Of a stretch of DNA of 64,000 nucleotides, positions 35,306 to 47,215 are shown piece after piece. The notes beneath the pieces were generated by a model. That model searched no databases. It saw nothing but the letters and a program-made list of their open reading frames with translations, and had not been told where the DNA came from. Each line of letters starts with the position of its first letter. Within the stretch, counting starts at the first letter, position 1. The stretch spans positions 57,380,947 to 57,444,946 of the forward strand of contig NC_082696.1 in the NCBI RefSeq assembly GCF_949987515.2. Reading direction: 5' to 3'. Position numbers and translations under genes: made by a program. Source of the DNA: Delphinus delphis (taxonomy: Eukaryota; Chordata; Mammalia; Artiodactyla; Delphinidae).

Positions 35306-36000
35306 ATCCAATTCAACAAATATTTATCAAGTGGCTAGAATATTTCAGAATATCCTAGGTGCTTCAGATATAACAGTGAACAAACCATATTCTACTGGAG
35401 GGAGAGGGACACTAAACAATGGTGTAAATTAGCAAATTGTAGAATATGTTAGAAAGTAACTGCTATGGGGACACAAAAAAGTAGAATAGGATAAGATAGA
35501 ACAGGAGCCTTTGCAATTTTAAATATGGTGGTCAGGGTAATTATCATTGAAAAGATAACAGTTAAGAAAAGACATCAAGGAGATGAGGAAGTTAACCCTG
35601 TTGATATCTGAGAAAAGAGTACATAAGGAAGGAAGAGCCTAGAAAAATATCCTAAGGAGACAGCATGCCTGGCATGTTCTAGAACAGCAAGAATGCTGAA
35701 GTCTGCCGTAAGGAGTGCAAATGTGGAAAGAGTAGATGAGGTCATAGGGGTAAGGGGCGCCTTTTAGGCCAGTGTAAGGATTTTGAATTTGACTCTAAGT
35801 GAAATAGGCAACCTTGAAAGGTTTTGAACAAAACTAGGATCTGCTTTAGGATTTTAAAAGATCTCTCCAACTGCAGTGTCGAGAATAGATCATAAAGGAA
35901 CAGGGTAAAAGGAGGGAGATCAGTGAGGAACTTAGTGCAAAAATCCAGGAAGAGGTGATGGTGTAGCATCATCGTACAACAGGAAAGAAATGGAACCTTA
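35306..36000 (-). mobile_element. L2 LINE 3' end, about 0.7 kb
   Basis: Continuous antisense L2: TTCAACAAATATTTATCAAG (3' terminus), GCTTCAGATATAACAGTGAA, then GTGTAAGGATTTTGAATTTG, GAAAGGTTTTGAACAAAACT, TTTTAAAAGATCTCTCCAAC, AGTGTCGAGAATAGATC and GTGCAAAAATCCAGGAAG. The block order matches L2 from its 3' end back into the C-terminus of its ORF. The 90-codon reverse-strand frame at 35,742-36,014 reads part of the degraded L2 protein. Confidence 0.8.
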
Positions 36001-37555
36001 AACAGCGGAAGCAACTTGTCTCCAGGCTGCCTGTAGCAGCTGAGCTCTTTAACGACTATGTCTGCCGCCTCTCACTGAGACCCCTTTGAGCTCAAAAAGC
36101 GCCTTAATGAAACCAGTATGAATGGTGCCTTAAAAATGGCAGGCCATTTCATGAGATGAGGCTTCAGATTGCTAAAGGGAAAACCGCTTTTATAGCCAAA
36201 TTTCAAGTCCTGCCCATCCTTCAAAGCCTGTATCAAGTTCCAAGAGCTACTCTGGTTCTTACTTGAAATCTTATTATATTTGGTGTCACACGGTCTCTCT
36301 CATATCTCTGTATAGGTTTTTATGATTCCTCAACTATTCTGTGACTTGAGGGGAGGAAAAAAGATCACATCTGTATTCCCAACATTGACTGGAATAAAAT
36401 AAAGGTATTGGTATTTTTAAATATTTATTGATTGGTTTTCATTGGCATCCCATTTTGAAAGTGGTCTACAAATAACGCAAATGTAAAATTATTTCAAAAT
36501 TCTGATATGGAAGACAAGAAAATAAAATGTCTGTGTTATATATTTAAACCTTGATAGCAATAATAGGTGATACTGAGTTAAGGAATTTATCATGAAAGCA
36601 AAGTTTCTCATGTTTATATAGAACACTAATGTTTACTTAGTCCTTTCACTCAAATTACTTAATTTGATCTTTGTAGCACCCACAATTTTTTCTCACATTG
36701 ATACTTTCTTGAAAAGACCAAAATTATCAAATAACATTTGATGAAAGATGAATAATGTATCAAGGGAAAAATCAGTCCAAAGCTAAGTTTACACTCTGTG
36801 CACTGTACCTTTAGTATTTCTAATTTATAAGAACTAGTGAAAAATGGAAAAAAAAATTAAGAGTACATTCTGCTTGCCAGAAAGTAGTGTTAGTTCTATG
36901 GTAAACAGTCCTACTTTATTCAAATACGTTCCACACACAGATCTACACATACTCCTTCTCACAGGTGAATTAAGCTGACCTCTCTGTCTTCTTTCAGCAC
37001 CTCACCATTTGATGTGGGTTTTAAATGTCATCTACTAGTATATCTTTTTTTTCTCAACCACACAAAGACCCTTAATCATGCTCATCTGTACCAACACTGC
37101 ACAGAGCCTTAACTCCTTTGCATGCCTGAAGCTCCCATCCCTCTCAGATAGAATTACCACACCTAGCTTCTCAACCTGACTCCAGATTTTCACCATGCAT
37201 TCCTTCCATTGAACCTTAATACCTTAATACAGCTTCTTCTCTATCATCTGTGCTAATGGCACATCAGGTAAGTGAGAGCCACAGAAAACTTGTAACCTCA
37301 GTTTAGCCTTTGATCCTCCCCTTTACCACCCTTTACATGAGTTGCTAATGAGCAGTGAAATTGAGAGATTGAAATGTCACCTCTTTCTGTCCTTTAAGTG
37401 TTAATAAAAATGAATATGACAAGGGGCTGGCGGGACATTAAGAAAAGAAAAGTAAGGGCCTGCCCGACCTATAGGACAGTCAACTCTTCTTCATAATTGG
37501 GTTTATTTTACTTATTTCTCTTGCAAATTACCCTGTGAGTTGAGGTTGAATATTG
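36001..37555. other. Gene-free sequence
   Basis: No gene recognised. Around 36,200-36,410 the sequence (CCATCCTTCAAAGCCTG, TATTCCCAACATTGACTGGA) resembles a decayed sense L2 3' end but is not called. Confidence 0.45.
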
Positions 37556-37632
37556 TACTCTTCTTATTTCTGACTTTGTGACCAAGTAAGTCACTGAGTA
37601 CTTCCAAGCCACAGATTTTCCTTCTATTCAAG
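37556..37632 (+). mobile_element. MIR fragment in sense orientation
   Basis: CTGACTTTGTGACCAAGTAA and AGCCACAGATTTTCCTTCT parallel MIR 'gctgtgtgaccttgggcaag…cctcagtttcctc'. This is the only plus-strand MIR I noticed. Confidence 0.5.
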
Positions 37633-39330
37633 TCAGTCAACTGAAATATTCATGGCAATTTCATATCTCAAAAGTATAGGACATAGCTTTTCATTTCAGA
37701 TTTGCTCACTTTCAGTTTCTCACTAATAAACCCATTAAAAAGGCAGAAAAGAATTACAAGTCATAACAGAAAATCATGACTCAAAGCCATCTTATTGCCA
37801 GGAAATGAGAGAATTTCCTACTCACTACATGATCAATGGAGCTGACTTCAGAATCCCACGTGGTGCCTTGTGCATTTTTTGCTGCCATATCTATCCAGCT
37901 AAAAGCAAATAGAGGAAAAGATTGTACCCTCATAACTTCCTAAATTCTTCACTGAGACCTAGAGGCCATTGCAACAAGAAATTCAGCAGCTATCCTTCAA
38001 AACAGGATATTTTTGGAAACACCCCAATGCCTATTTTTCTTCTTCTCTTCAGAGACTGTAGTTTCTGGAAACCAACATAACAGGAAATTAGAGGTGAAGA
38101 GAGCTAGCAATGATACACCACCATGTGAGAGTTCCAACATTTCACTTGTTCGAATTATAACAACAAGCTACAGAAACAGGAAGTACCTGGCAATGGCATA
38201 TACTGAGATGGAAAGTTATGGCGCCCCTCTCAGGGGAAAATCTCACTAAATCCAAAGAACCACCTAAAGCGAAGCCTGCTAGAGGGTGCGAATTTGAAGA
38301 GAAACTTTAAAATATCAACCTGTCTTCCACTTGAAGATCTGAGAAGGGGGTTCTACCAAGGCCCAAACAGTCAGAGAGCCAGGACAAGTGGAAACCACTT
38401 ACCCTGCCTACCGGCACATATCAGAATTAGAGTGACCTCACATCATTTCAGAGTGGGTAAATGGAAAGAAAATAACATGGAATCACGCAGATGTGGAGCA
38501 GCAGGAAAAATGGAAGATCAGCCTGAAAGTTTAGTGTAAAAGCATACTTTTTAAAATAATTAACAATGTAACCAGAAGATATTTTTAAAAGCATGAATTA
38601 TCAATTATCAATAAGGTGTAAGATTTTATGATTTTTCCGAAACAGGAGAAAAAAGCCATGAAAAGATAACATGTAGATGAAATGAAAACAGAGTAAGTTA
38701 TAAAGACAATATGTTGCAATGAAAAAGGATCTGGTGAGGTAAAGAAGAACTAAAAGGAATTAAAAATGAGAAAGAGGACAATACTGAGAAGAGCAGGCAA
38801 CAGAGATGCAGTCCCCAAGTGATAGATATTCCAAAGGAAGAATTTAGGGTGTTTGAAAACAACATGACACTGAAAGATATAACTGAAGGAAGGATCCCTG
38901 AACTGAAATTAGCTAAACATGTCAGTTGAAATGATTCATTTTATTCCCTGAAAAATTATTGGAAGTAGACTCACACTTAGATATGTGTATTACTTTACTT
39001 TTAAATAAGATACTTCAAATATACAGAAAAAAAACTGAGCCATTTTTTTTCATTTTGTATTTTTTAAAGATGTTATGAAATGCTGGCACATAAATTTTTT
39101 CAAATGTTTTTTAAAAACCCAAAGACTTTGCTGGATACAATATCTATTTTGTGGTTACATTTTTTTAAGCCAGTGAGATAATTGATATTTTTAAAAGAAA
39201 TATTGAAATTCCCTGCATTTCAAGGTGCTTTAGGCTTGTTGCCTACCAGGCCTTCTTTTCCTGGTATTGAACAACTCAGAATTATTGCCTATAAAAATGC
39301 ATAGCCCTCCCCCAGTAAATTATGGTTAGC
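37633..39330. other. Gene-free sequence, possible ancient L1 5' part
   Basis: The A-rich stretch 38,290-38,960 has plus-strand frames and phrases (GGAAAGAAAATAACATGGAA, GGAAGAATTTAGGGTGTTTG) like the 5'/ORF1 part of very old L1M elements. The match is weak. No host gene is supported. Confidence 0.4.
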
Positions 39331-39334
39331 TTTA

Positions 39335-40060
39335 TTTTTTATTGTGGTAAAATACCCATAGCATAAAATATAACATTTTAACCATTTTTAAGTGTAGAGT
39401 TTAGTACATTCACAAAGTTCTGCAACTCTCACCACCATCCATCTCCAGAACTCTTCCGTTTTCTCCACTAAACACTAACTCCCCATTCCTCCATCCCCCA
39501 GCACATGGAAACCACAATTCTGCTTCCTGTCTCTGTGAAGTTGGCTACCCCGGTACCTCATGTAAGTGCAATCATACAGTATTTGTCCTTTTGTGACTAG
39601 CCTATTCACTAGGCATTATATCTTCAAGGTTCATCCATGTTGTAGCATAGATCAGAATTCTCTTCCTTTTTAAGGCTAAATAATATTCCATTGAACGGAT
39701 ATACTATGTTTGTTTATTCATTCACACCTTGATGGAAGCCTGGGTTGTTTCCACCTTCTGGCTGTTGTGAATAATGCTGCTATGAACATGGGGGTAAAAT
39801 ATCTGTCTGAGTTCCTGCTTTCACTTCTTTGGGGTATAAACCCAGAAGTAGAATTGCTGAGTCATATGGTAATTCTATGTTTATTCTTTGAGGAACAACC
39901 ATACCATTTTCCACACCCACCACAATTCAAAAGCCTTCCAATTTCTCTATATCCTTGACAACACTTGCATTTTTATGATTTGTGTGTCACAGACTTCTCA
40001 ATGGGTGTGAAGTAGTTAGTCTTATATTTTAAACAACATTGATTTTCAGTAATATGTCTA
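39335..40060 (-). mobile_element. Old L1 3'-end fragment
   Basis: Antisense L1: TTTTATTGTGGTAAAATACC, CATTTTTAAGTGTAGAGTTT, CACCACCATCCATCTCCAG, TAAATAATATTCCATTGAAC, GTTTGTTTATTCATTCACAC, GGTTGTTTCCACCTTCTGGC, GCTGAGTCATATGGTAATTC and AACAACCATACCATTTTCCA in the correct order. Clearly older than the neighbouring near-full-length L1, which abuts it in the same orientation. Confidence 0.8.
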
Positions 40061-40973
40061 TTCAATAGGTTTGCCTGTTAACCAAATCTCTCACAAGATG
40101 GCTGACAAATGTTTTAATTCAAGGATTTTTTTGAATTGTATTTTATTTATTAATTTTTTATGCAGCAGGTTCTTATTAGTTATCTATTTTATACATATTA
40201 GTGTACATATGTCAATCCCAATCTCCCAATTCATCCCACCACCATCCCTCCTCCACTTTCCCCCCTTGGTGTCCATATATTTGTTCTCTACATCTGTGTC
40301 TCTATTTCTGCCTTGCAAACCAGTTCATCTGTACCATTTTTCTAGATTCCACATATATGTATTAATATACGATATTTGTTTTTCTCTTTCTGACTTACTT
40401 CACTCTGTATGACAGTCTCTAAGTCCATCCATGTCTCTACAAATGACCCAATTTCATTCCTTTTTATAGCTGAGTAATATTCCATTGTATATATGCACCA
40501 CATCTTCTTTATCCATTCATGTGTCGATGGGCATTTAGGTTGCTTCCATGACCTGGCTATTGTAAATAGTGCTGCAATGAATATTGGGGTACATGTGTAT
40601 TTTTGAATTATGGTTTTCTCTGGGTATATGCCCAGTAGTGGGATTACTGGGTCATATGGTAATTCTATCTTTAGTTTTTTAAGGAACCTTCATACTGTTC
40701 TCCATAGTGGCTGTATCAATTTACATTCCTACCAACAGTGCAAGAGGGTTCCCTTTTCTCTGCACCCTCTCCAGCATTTGTTGTTTGTAGATTTTCTGAT
40801 GATGCTCATTCTAACCAGTGTGAGGTGATACCTCATTGTAGTTTTGATTTGCATTTCTCTAAAAATTAGTGACGTTGAGCAGCTTTTCATGTGCCTCTTG
40901 GCCATCTGTATGTCTTCTTTGGAGAGATGTCTATTTAGGTCTTCTGCCCATTTTTTGATTGGGTTGTTTTTTT

Positions 40974-42068
40974 TTAAATATTGAGTTGCATGAGCTGTTT
41001 ATATATTTTGGAGATTAATCCTTTGTCCATTGCTTCATTTGCAAATATTTTCTCCCATTCTGAGGGTTGTCTTTTCATTATGTTTATAGTTTCCTTTGCT
41101 GTGCAAAAGCTTTTACGTTTCATTAGGTCCCATTTGTTTATTTTTGGTTTTATTTTCATTACTCTAGGAGGTGGGTCAAAAAAGATCTCGTTGTGATTTA
41201 TGCCAAAGAGTGTTTTGCCTATGTTTTCCTCGAAGAGTTTTATAGTGTCTGGTCTTACATTTAGGTCTTTAATCCATTTTGATTTTATTTTTGTGTATGG
41301 AGTTAGGGAGTGTTCTAATTTCATTCTTTTACATGTAGCTGTCCAGTTTTCCCAGCACCACTTATTAAAGAGACAGTCTTTTCTCCATTGTATATCCTTG
41401 CCTTCTTTGTCATAGATTAGTTGACCATTGGTGCGTGGGTTTATCTCTGGGTTTTCTATCCTGTTCCATTTATCTATAGTTCTGTTTTTGAGCCAGTACC
41501 ATATTGTCTTGATTACTGTAGCCTTGTAGTATAGTCTGAAGTGAGGGACTCTGATTCCTCCAGCTCCATTTTTTTTTTTTTTTTTTGCGGTACGCGGGCC
41601 TCTCACTGCTGTGGCCTCTCGCATTGTGGAGCACAGGCTCTGGACACGCAGGCTCAGCAGCCATGGCTCACAGGCCCAGCCACCCCATGGCACGTGGGAT
41701 CCTCCCAGACCGGGGCACAAACCCGCGTCCCCTGCATCGGCAGGCAGACTCTCAACCACTGTGCCACCAGGGAAGCCCCCTCCAGCTCCATTTTTGTCCC
41801 TCAAGACTGCTTTGGCTATTTGGGGTTTCTTGTGTCTCCATACAAATTTTAAGATTTTTTGTTCTTGTTTTGTAAAAAATGCCACCTGTAATTTGATAGG
41901 GATTGCATTGAATCTGTAGATTACTTTGGGTAGTATAGTCATTTTCATAGTCATTTTCACAATATTAATTCTTCCAATCCAGGAACATGGTATATCTCTC
42001 CATCTGTTTGTGTCAACTTTGATTTCTTTCATCAGTGTCTTATAGTTTTCTGAGTACAGGTCTTTCAA
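40974..42068 (-). CDS. Residual open frame: L1 ORF2 C-terminal part with an in-frame SINE
   Basis: The longest open frame in the window, 364 codons; its apparent start is a TTG and has no biological meaning. Residues 1 to about 96 are L1 ORF2 after the reverse-transcriptase core ([40 protein letters not shown]). About 74 codons of CHR SINE follow ([19 protein letters not shown] to a lysine run from the A tail), then ORF2 resumes ([38 protein letters not shown]). The pentapeptide NGAGG occurs on both sides of the SINE because the target duplication is translated twice. The distance between the two duplication copies is 222 bp, a multiple of three. A 12-bp tandem duplication (41,936-41,959) gives an extra MTMK. 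A host function is not suggested. Confidence 0.6.
   Translation of the reverse strand: MKDLYSENYKTLMKEIKVDTNRWRDIPCSWIGRINIVKMTMKMTILPKVIYRFNAIPIKLQVAFFTKQEQKILKFVWRHKKPQIAKAVLRDKNGAGGGFPGGTVVESLPADAGDAGLCPGLGGSHVPWGGWACEPWLLSLRVQSLCSTMREATAVRGPRTAKKKKKNGAGGIRVPHFRLYYKATVIKTIWYWLKNRTIDKWNRIENPEINPRTNGQLIYDKEGKDIQWRKDCLFNKWCWENWTATCKRMKLEHSLTPYTKIKSKWIKDLNVRPDTIKLFEENIGKTLFGINHNEIFFDPPPRVMKIKPKINKWDLMKRKSFCTAKETINIMKRQPSEWEKIFANEAMDKGLISKIYKQLMQLNI
41574..41778 (-). mobile_element. CHR-family SINE inside L1 ORF2
   Basis: On the plus strand a T run (about 41,568-41,586) precedes GCGGTACGCGGGCCTCTCAC, and the element ends CCACCAGGGAAGCC, the complement of the CHR start. Target duplications CCTCCAGCTCCATTTT lie at 41,557-41,572 and 41,779-41,794. 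It is in the same orientation as the host L1, so it is younger than that L1. Confidence 0.95.
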
Positions 42069-44449
42069 CCCTTAGGTAGGTTTATTCCTAGGTATTTTAT
42101 TCTTTTTGTTGCAATGGTAAATGAGATTGTTCTATTGTTCCCCTAATTTCTCTTTCTGATCTTTCGTTGTTAGTGTATAGAAATGCAAGAGACTTCTGTA
42201 CATTAATTTTGTATCCTGCAACTTTACCAAATTCATTGATTAGCTCTGGTAGTTTTCTGGTAGCATCTTTAGGCTTCTCTATGTAGAGTATCATGTCATC
42301 TGCAAACAGTGACAGTTTTACTTCTTCTTTTCCAATTTGTATTCCTTTTATTTCTTCTTCTCTAATTGCTGTGGCTAGGACTTCCAAAACTATGTTGAAT
42401 AATAGTAGTGAGAGTGGACATCCTTGTCTTTTTCCTGATCTTAGAGGAAATGCTTTCAGTTTTTCACCATTGAGAATGATGTTTGCTGTGGGTTTGTGGT
42501 ATTATGGCCTTTATTATGTTGAGGTAGGTTCCCTCTATGCCCACTCTCTGGCGAGTTTTTATCATAAATAGGTGTTGAATTTTGTCAGAAGCTTTTTCTG
42601 CATCTATTGAGATGATCATATTATTTTTATCCTCCAATTTGTTAATATGGTGTATCACATTGATTGATTTGCATACACTGAAGAATCCTTGCATCCCTGA
42701 GATAAATCCCACTTGATTATGGTGTATGATCATTTTAATGTGTTGTTGGATATTGTTTGCTAGTATTTTGTTGAGGATTTTTGCACCTATATTCATCAGT
42801 GATATTGGACTATAATTTTGTTTTTTTGTAGTATCTCTGTCTGGTTTTCGTATAATGGTGATGGTGGCCTCATAGAATGAGTTTAGGAGTGTTCCTTTCT
42901 CTCCAATTTTTTGGAAGAGTTTGAGAAGGATGGGTGTTAGCTCTTCTCTAAATGTTTGATAGAAGCCATCTGGTCCTGGACTTTGGTTTGTTGGAAGATT
43001 TTTAATCACAGTTTCAATTTCATTACTTGTGATTGGCCTGTTCATATTTTCTATTTCTTCCTGGTTCAGCCTTGGAAGCTTATACCTTTCTGAGAATTTG
43101 TCCATTTCTTCTGGGTTGTCCATTTTACTGGCATAGAGTTGTTTGTAGTAGTCTCTCAGGATGCTTTGTATTTCTGCAGTGTCCATTGTAACTTCTCCAT
43201 TTTCATTTCTAATTTTATTGATTTGAGTCCTCTCCCTCTTTTTCTTGATGAGTCTGGCTAAATGTTTATCAATTTTGTTTATCTTCTCAAAGAACCAGCT
43301 TTTAGTTTTATTGATCTTTGCTATTGTTTTCTTTGTTTCTATTTCATTTATTTCTCCTCATATCTTTATGATTTCTTTCCTTCTACTAACTTTGGGTTTT
43401 GTTTGTGCTTCTTTCTCTAGTTCCTTCAAGTGTAAGGTTAGATTGTTTATTTGAGATTTTTCTTGTTTCTTGAGGTAGGCTTGTATAGCTATAAACTTCC
43501 CTCTTAGAACTGTTTTTGCTGCATCCCATGGGTTTTGGATCATCGTGTTTTCATTGTCATTTGTCTCTAGGTATTTTTTGATTTCCTCTTTGATTTCTTC
43601 AGTGATCTCTTGGTTATTTAGTAATGTATTGTTTAGCCTCCATGTGTTTGTTTTTTAGGGTTTTTGCCCCTGTAATTGATTTCTAATCTCATAGTGTTGT
43701 GGTTAGGAAAGATGCTTGATATGATTCCAATTTTCTTAAATTTACCAAGGCTTGACTTGTGAGCCAAGATGTGATCTATCCTGGAGAATGCTCCATGTGC
43801 ACTTGAGAAGAAAGTGTAATCTGCTTTTTTTTTTGAATGGAATGTCCTATAAATATCAATTAAATCTATCTGGTCTATTGTTTCATTTAAAGCTTGTGTT
43901 TCCTTGTTAATTTTCTGTCTAGATGATCTGCCCAATGGTGTAAGTGAGGTGTTAAAGTCCCCCACTATTACTGTGTTACTCTCGATTTCCTCTTTTATAG
44001 CTGTTAACAGTTGCCTTATGTATTGAGGTGCTCCTATGTTGGGTGCATATATATTTATAATTCTTATATCTTCTTCTTGGATTGATCCCTTGATCATTAT
44101 GTAGTGTCCTTCCTTGTCTCTTGTAACATTCTTTATTTTAAAGTCTATTTTATCTGATATAAATATTGCTACTCCAGCTTTGTTTTGATTTCCATTTGCA
44201 TGGAATCTCTTTTTCCATCCCCTCACTTTTAGTCTGTATGTGTCCCTAGGTCTGAAGTGAGTCTCTTGTAGACAGCATATGTATGGGTCTTGTTTTTGTA
44301 TCCATTCAGTGAGCCTGCGTCTTTTGGTTGGAGCATTTAATCCACTCACATTTAAGGTAATTATTGATATGTATGTTCCTATTACCGTTTTCTTAATTGT
44401 TATGGGTTTCTTTTGTAGGTCCTTTTCTTCTCTTGTGTTTCCCACTTAG

Positions 44450-45330
44450 AGGAGTTCCTTTAGCATTTGTTGTAGAGCTGAATTCTCTTAGCTTTTGCTT
44501 GTCCATAAAGCTTTTGATTTCTCTGTTGAATCTGAATGAGATCCTTGCCAGGTAGAGTAATCTTGGTTTTAGGTTCTTCCCTTGTAGAGTTTCTGCTGAG
44601 AAATCAGCTGTTAACCTTATGGAGTTCCCTTGTATGTTATTTGTCTTTCTTCCCTTGTTTCTTTCAATAATTTTTCTTTGTCTTTAATTTTTGTCAATTT
44701 GATTATTATGTGTCTCGGCATGTTTCTCCTTGGGTTTATCCTGTCTGGGACTCTCTGTACTTCCTGGACTTGGGTGGCTATTTCCTTTCCCATGTTAGGG
44801 AAGTTTTTCACTATAATCTCTTCAAATATTTTCTTGGGTCCTTTCTCTCTCTCTTCTCCTTCTGGGACCCCTATAATGTGAATGTTGTTGCATTTAATGT
44901 TGTCCCAGAAGTCTCTTAGGCTGTCTTCATTTCTTTTCATTCTTTTTTCTTTATTCTGTTCTGTGGCAGTGAATTCCACCATTCTGTCTTTCAGGTCACT
45001 TATCTATTCTTCTGCCTCAGTTATTCTGCTATTGATTCCTTCTAGTGTATTTTTCATTTCAGTTATTGTATTGTTCATCTCTGTTTGTTCTTTAATTCTT
45101 CTACATGCTTGTTCTTTAATTTTTCTAGGTCTTTGTTAAACATTTCTTGCATCTTCTCGATCTTTGCCTCCATTGTTTTTCTGAGGTCCTGGATCATCTT
45201 CACTATCATTATTCTGAATTCTTTTTCTGGAAGGTTGCCTATCTCCACTTCATTTAGTTGTTTTTCTGGGGTTTTGTCTTCTTCCTTCATCTGGTACATA
45301 GTTCTCTGCCTTTTTGTTTTTTCTGCCTTT
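44450..45330 (-). pseudogene. L1 ORF1 relic (RNA-binding chaperone)
   Basis: In active L1s ORF1p is a trimeric RNA-binding protein that coats the L1 RNA. The upstream piece (down to 45,075) reads YQMKEEDKTPEKQLNEVEIG, then a heptad-like coiled coil with KMIQDLRKTMEAKIEKMQEM. The frame then breaks at about 45,075, next to a short duplication of an ATTAAAGAACAA motif, and an in-frame TAG lies at 45,004-45,006. The downstream piece (44,982-44,617) holds the RNA-recognition and C-terminal domain: MKRNEDSLRDFWDNIKCNNI, HIIGVPEGEEREKG and INPRRNMPRHIIIKL. That frame stops at 44,617. The last third, to about 44,450, shows a further loss of about 13 codons compared with the family. Not functional. 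Confidence 0.9.
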
Positions 45331-46218
45331 CTGTGAATGTGGTTTTTCTTCCACAGGCTGCAGGATTGTAGTTCTTCTTGCTTCTGTTGTCTGCCCTCTG
45401 GTGGATGAAGCTGTCTAAGAGGCTTGTGCAAGTTTCCTGATGGGAGGGACTGGTGGTGGGTAGAGCTAGGTGTTGCTCTGGTGGGCAGAGCTCAGTAGAA
45501 CTTTAATCTGCTTTTCTGCTGATGGGTGGGGCTGGGTTCCCTCCCTGTTGGTTGTTTGGCCTGAGGCGACCCAGCACTGGAGCCTACCCAGCTCTTTCGT
45601 GGGGCTAATGGCAGACTCTGGGAGGGCTCACACCAAGGAGTACTTCCCAGAACTTCTGCTGCCAATGTCCTTGTCCCCACGGTGAGCCACAGCCACCCCC
45701 TGCCTCTGCAGGAGACCCTCCAACACTAGCAGGCAGGCCTGGCTCAGTTTCCCATGGGGTCACTGCCCCTTCCCCTGGGTCCTGATGTGCACACTACTTT
45801 GTGTGTGCCCTCCAAGAGTGGAGTCTCTGTTTCCCCCAGTCCTGTTGAAGTCCTGCAATCAAATCCCGCTAGCCTTCAAAGTCTGATTCTGTAGGAATTC
45901 CTCCTCCTGTTGCCAGACCCCCAGGTTGTGAAGCCTGATGTGGGGCTCAGAACCTTCACTCCAGTGGGTGGACTTCTGTGGTATAAGTGTTCTCCAGTTT
46001 GTGAGTCACCCACCTGGTGGTTATGGGATTTGATATTATTGTGATTGCGCCCCTCCTACCGTCTCATTGAGGCTTCTCCTTTGTCTTTGGATGTGGGGTA
46101 TCTTTTTTGGTGAGTTCCAGTGTCTTCCTGTCAATGACTGTTCAGCAGTTAGTTGTGATTCTGGTGTTCTCGCAAGAGGGAGTGAGCGCACGTCCTTCTA
46201 CTCTGCCATCTTGAACCA
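45320..46218 (-). promoter_or_regulatory. L1 5' UTR (internal promoter region)
   Basis: The roughly 0.9 kb upstream of ORF1 in the minus-strand L1. It is much richer in G and C than the flanks, and starts with TGGTTCAAGATGGC, the typical first bases of L1 elements. In L1s this region holds the internal RNA polymerase II promoter. Whether this copy still drives transcription cannot be judged from sequence alone. The open frames here (around 45,470-45,690 on both strands) are not recognisable proteins. Confidence 0.75.
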
Positions 46219-46232
46219 ATCTAATTCCTGGA

Positions 46233-47215
46233 ATTTTATAATTAACTTTAATTGAAGTTACCTCAACAATGTGGTAACTTCACCACATTTACCTCACCAC
46301 AGTTGCTATTCCAAATCTACCAATGAGTTTGCCGAGCCTGAGCCAGCAGAAAAACATGCTTATGTTTGTCAGGTACCAAGGTCACTGTGGAATCAGTGCC
46401 AGAATTCTCATCTTGTTAATTTGTTCCAATAGTCAAATATATTCAAGGTAAAATGAAGCCAATAAAATTCTAATGTCTCCCTCTTGTGACATGAGAGAAC
46501 TCCCAATGCAAAACTTATGACTATGTTTGTGATTAAGACATTCCTCCACTTGCTATCATCATTCATTTTTTATTCCTTTCCCAAGCTCTTTCCAAAGTCT
46601 CAAATTTTGCCACATTTTGCTTTCTTTCCAACCTGAACCCAAATTGTTTTGAACTAGAGGAAGGATGCTGTGTCAGAACTGGATTAAGGGATGAGCCTTT
46701 AAGGGAAACTAAAACATCACTGGAATAAATTTAAAAGATAGTATCATATAACTTAGTTTCTTCATGCATATACTTATAAGAAACAAGTCTTTCCTACTGG
46801 AAGTATGGTGGCAACGGCATCTTGAGTTTGGGAGGGAAGGTGGTGGCACTAAACTACCTCTACTGAAATTGGGCAAGTCATTGGCTACAGTCACAGGCTA
46901 TGACATTAATGTTGAGACTTTCTGTACTCAGCGTGACATTGACTGAAGTCAATAGCTGCAGTTAATTGAAATTTTGAAACCAAATCATATGTATTACATT
47001 AAGTTATTTACTGGTAATTTATTGCATAAACTAAATTTTTTAAAGTCTTTACCACCCTTCCTTAGAAGTTTTGTATTCTTAAAAAAAACTGAATAAATCA
47101 AGAGCTAAAGAATATAGAAAAATGTTTACATAGTGGAAGCCAAAGAAAATCAGTTTTAAACATCAATGGGATTTGAAAACGACTTCCTAAATAAGGTGAT
47201 GAAATGCATTATGTC
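46233..47215. other. Gene-free unique sequence
   Basis: No gene or clear repeat. Immediately after the L1 the word ACCTCA(C/A)CA is locally repeated (46,259-46,305: AACAATGTGGTAACTTCACC, ACATTTACCTCACCACAGTT). Confidence 0.5.

Larger units (their letters stand above)
40370..44445 (-). pseudogene. L1 ORF2 relic (endonuclease and reverse transcriptase)
   Basis: ORF2p normally nicks target DNA and reverse-transcribes L1 RNA. Endonuclease (44,445-43,633): LNVSGLNAPTKRRRL, QETHF, NIYAPN, GDFNTSLTPLGRSS and SRIDHIL are present, but the final catalytic SDH motif reads PNH. A frameshift follows in an A run near 43,655. The linker frame ends in TGA at 43,355-43,357, where the family has an arginine codon (a CGA-to-TGA change). 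Reverse transcriptase: SPGPDGF near 43,000 with an apparent four-codon in-frame loss after it, [11 protein letters not shown], a frameshift near 42,520, then [10 protein letters not shown] with an intact FADD box. Two more breaks lie near 42,120 and 42,072. The 364-codon C-terminal frame (42,068-40,974) contains the SINE. It ends at a TAA in an A run, after which the cysteine-rich tail continues unread to about 40,370. Confidence 0.95.
40126..46218 (-). mobile_element. Near full-length L1 retrotransposon, inactivated
   Basis: The element runs from a 5' end TGGTTCAAGATGGCAGAG (complement of 46,201-46,218) to a 3' tail read as T7 at 40,126-40,132 on the plus strand, preceded by the tail block complementary to GAATTGTATTTTATTTATTA. 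Order on the minus strand: GC-rich 5' UTR (about 46,218-45,330), ORF1 relic, ORF2 relic, short 3' UTR. Imperfect flanking duplications TAATTCAAGGA (40,115-40,125) and TAATTCCTGGA (46,222-46,232) are plausible target sites. A CHR SINE interrupts it at 41,574-41,778. Subtracting the SINE and its duplication leaves about 5.87 kb, close to a complete L1. Both ORFs carry frameshifts or stops, so it cannot move on its own. Confidence 0.95.

Noticed and set aside
38013..38100. Possible splice acceptor and exon (TTTTTCTTCTTCTCTTCAG)
   Set aside because: Good polypyrimidine tract but the following frame has early stops, no strong donor, and the region reads like old L1 sequence.
45470..45690. Overlapping open frames on both strands in a GC-rich stretch
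   Set aside because: They lie in the L1 5' UTR and show no conserved protein. Primate-type ORF0 was considered, but no evidence for it can be seen here.
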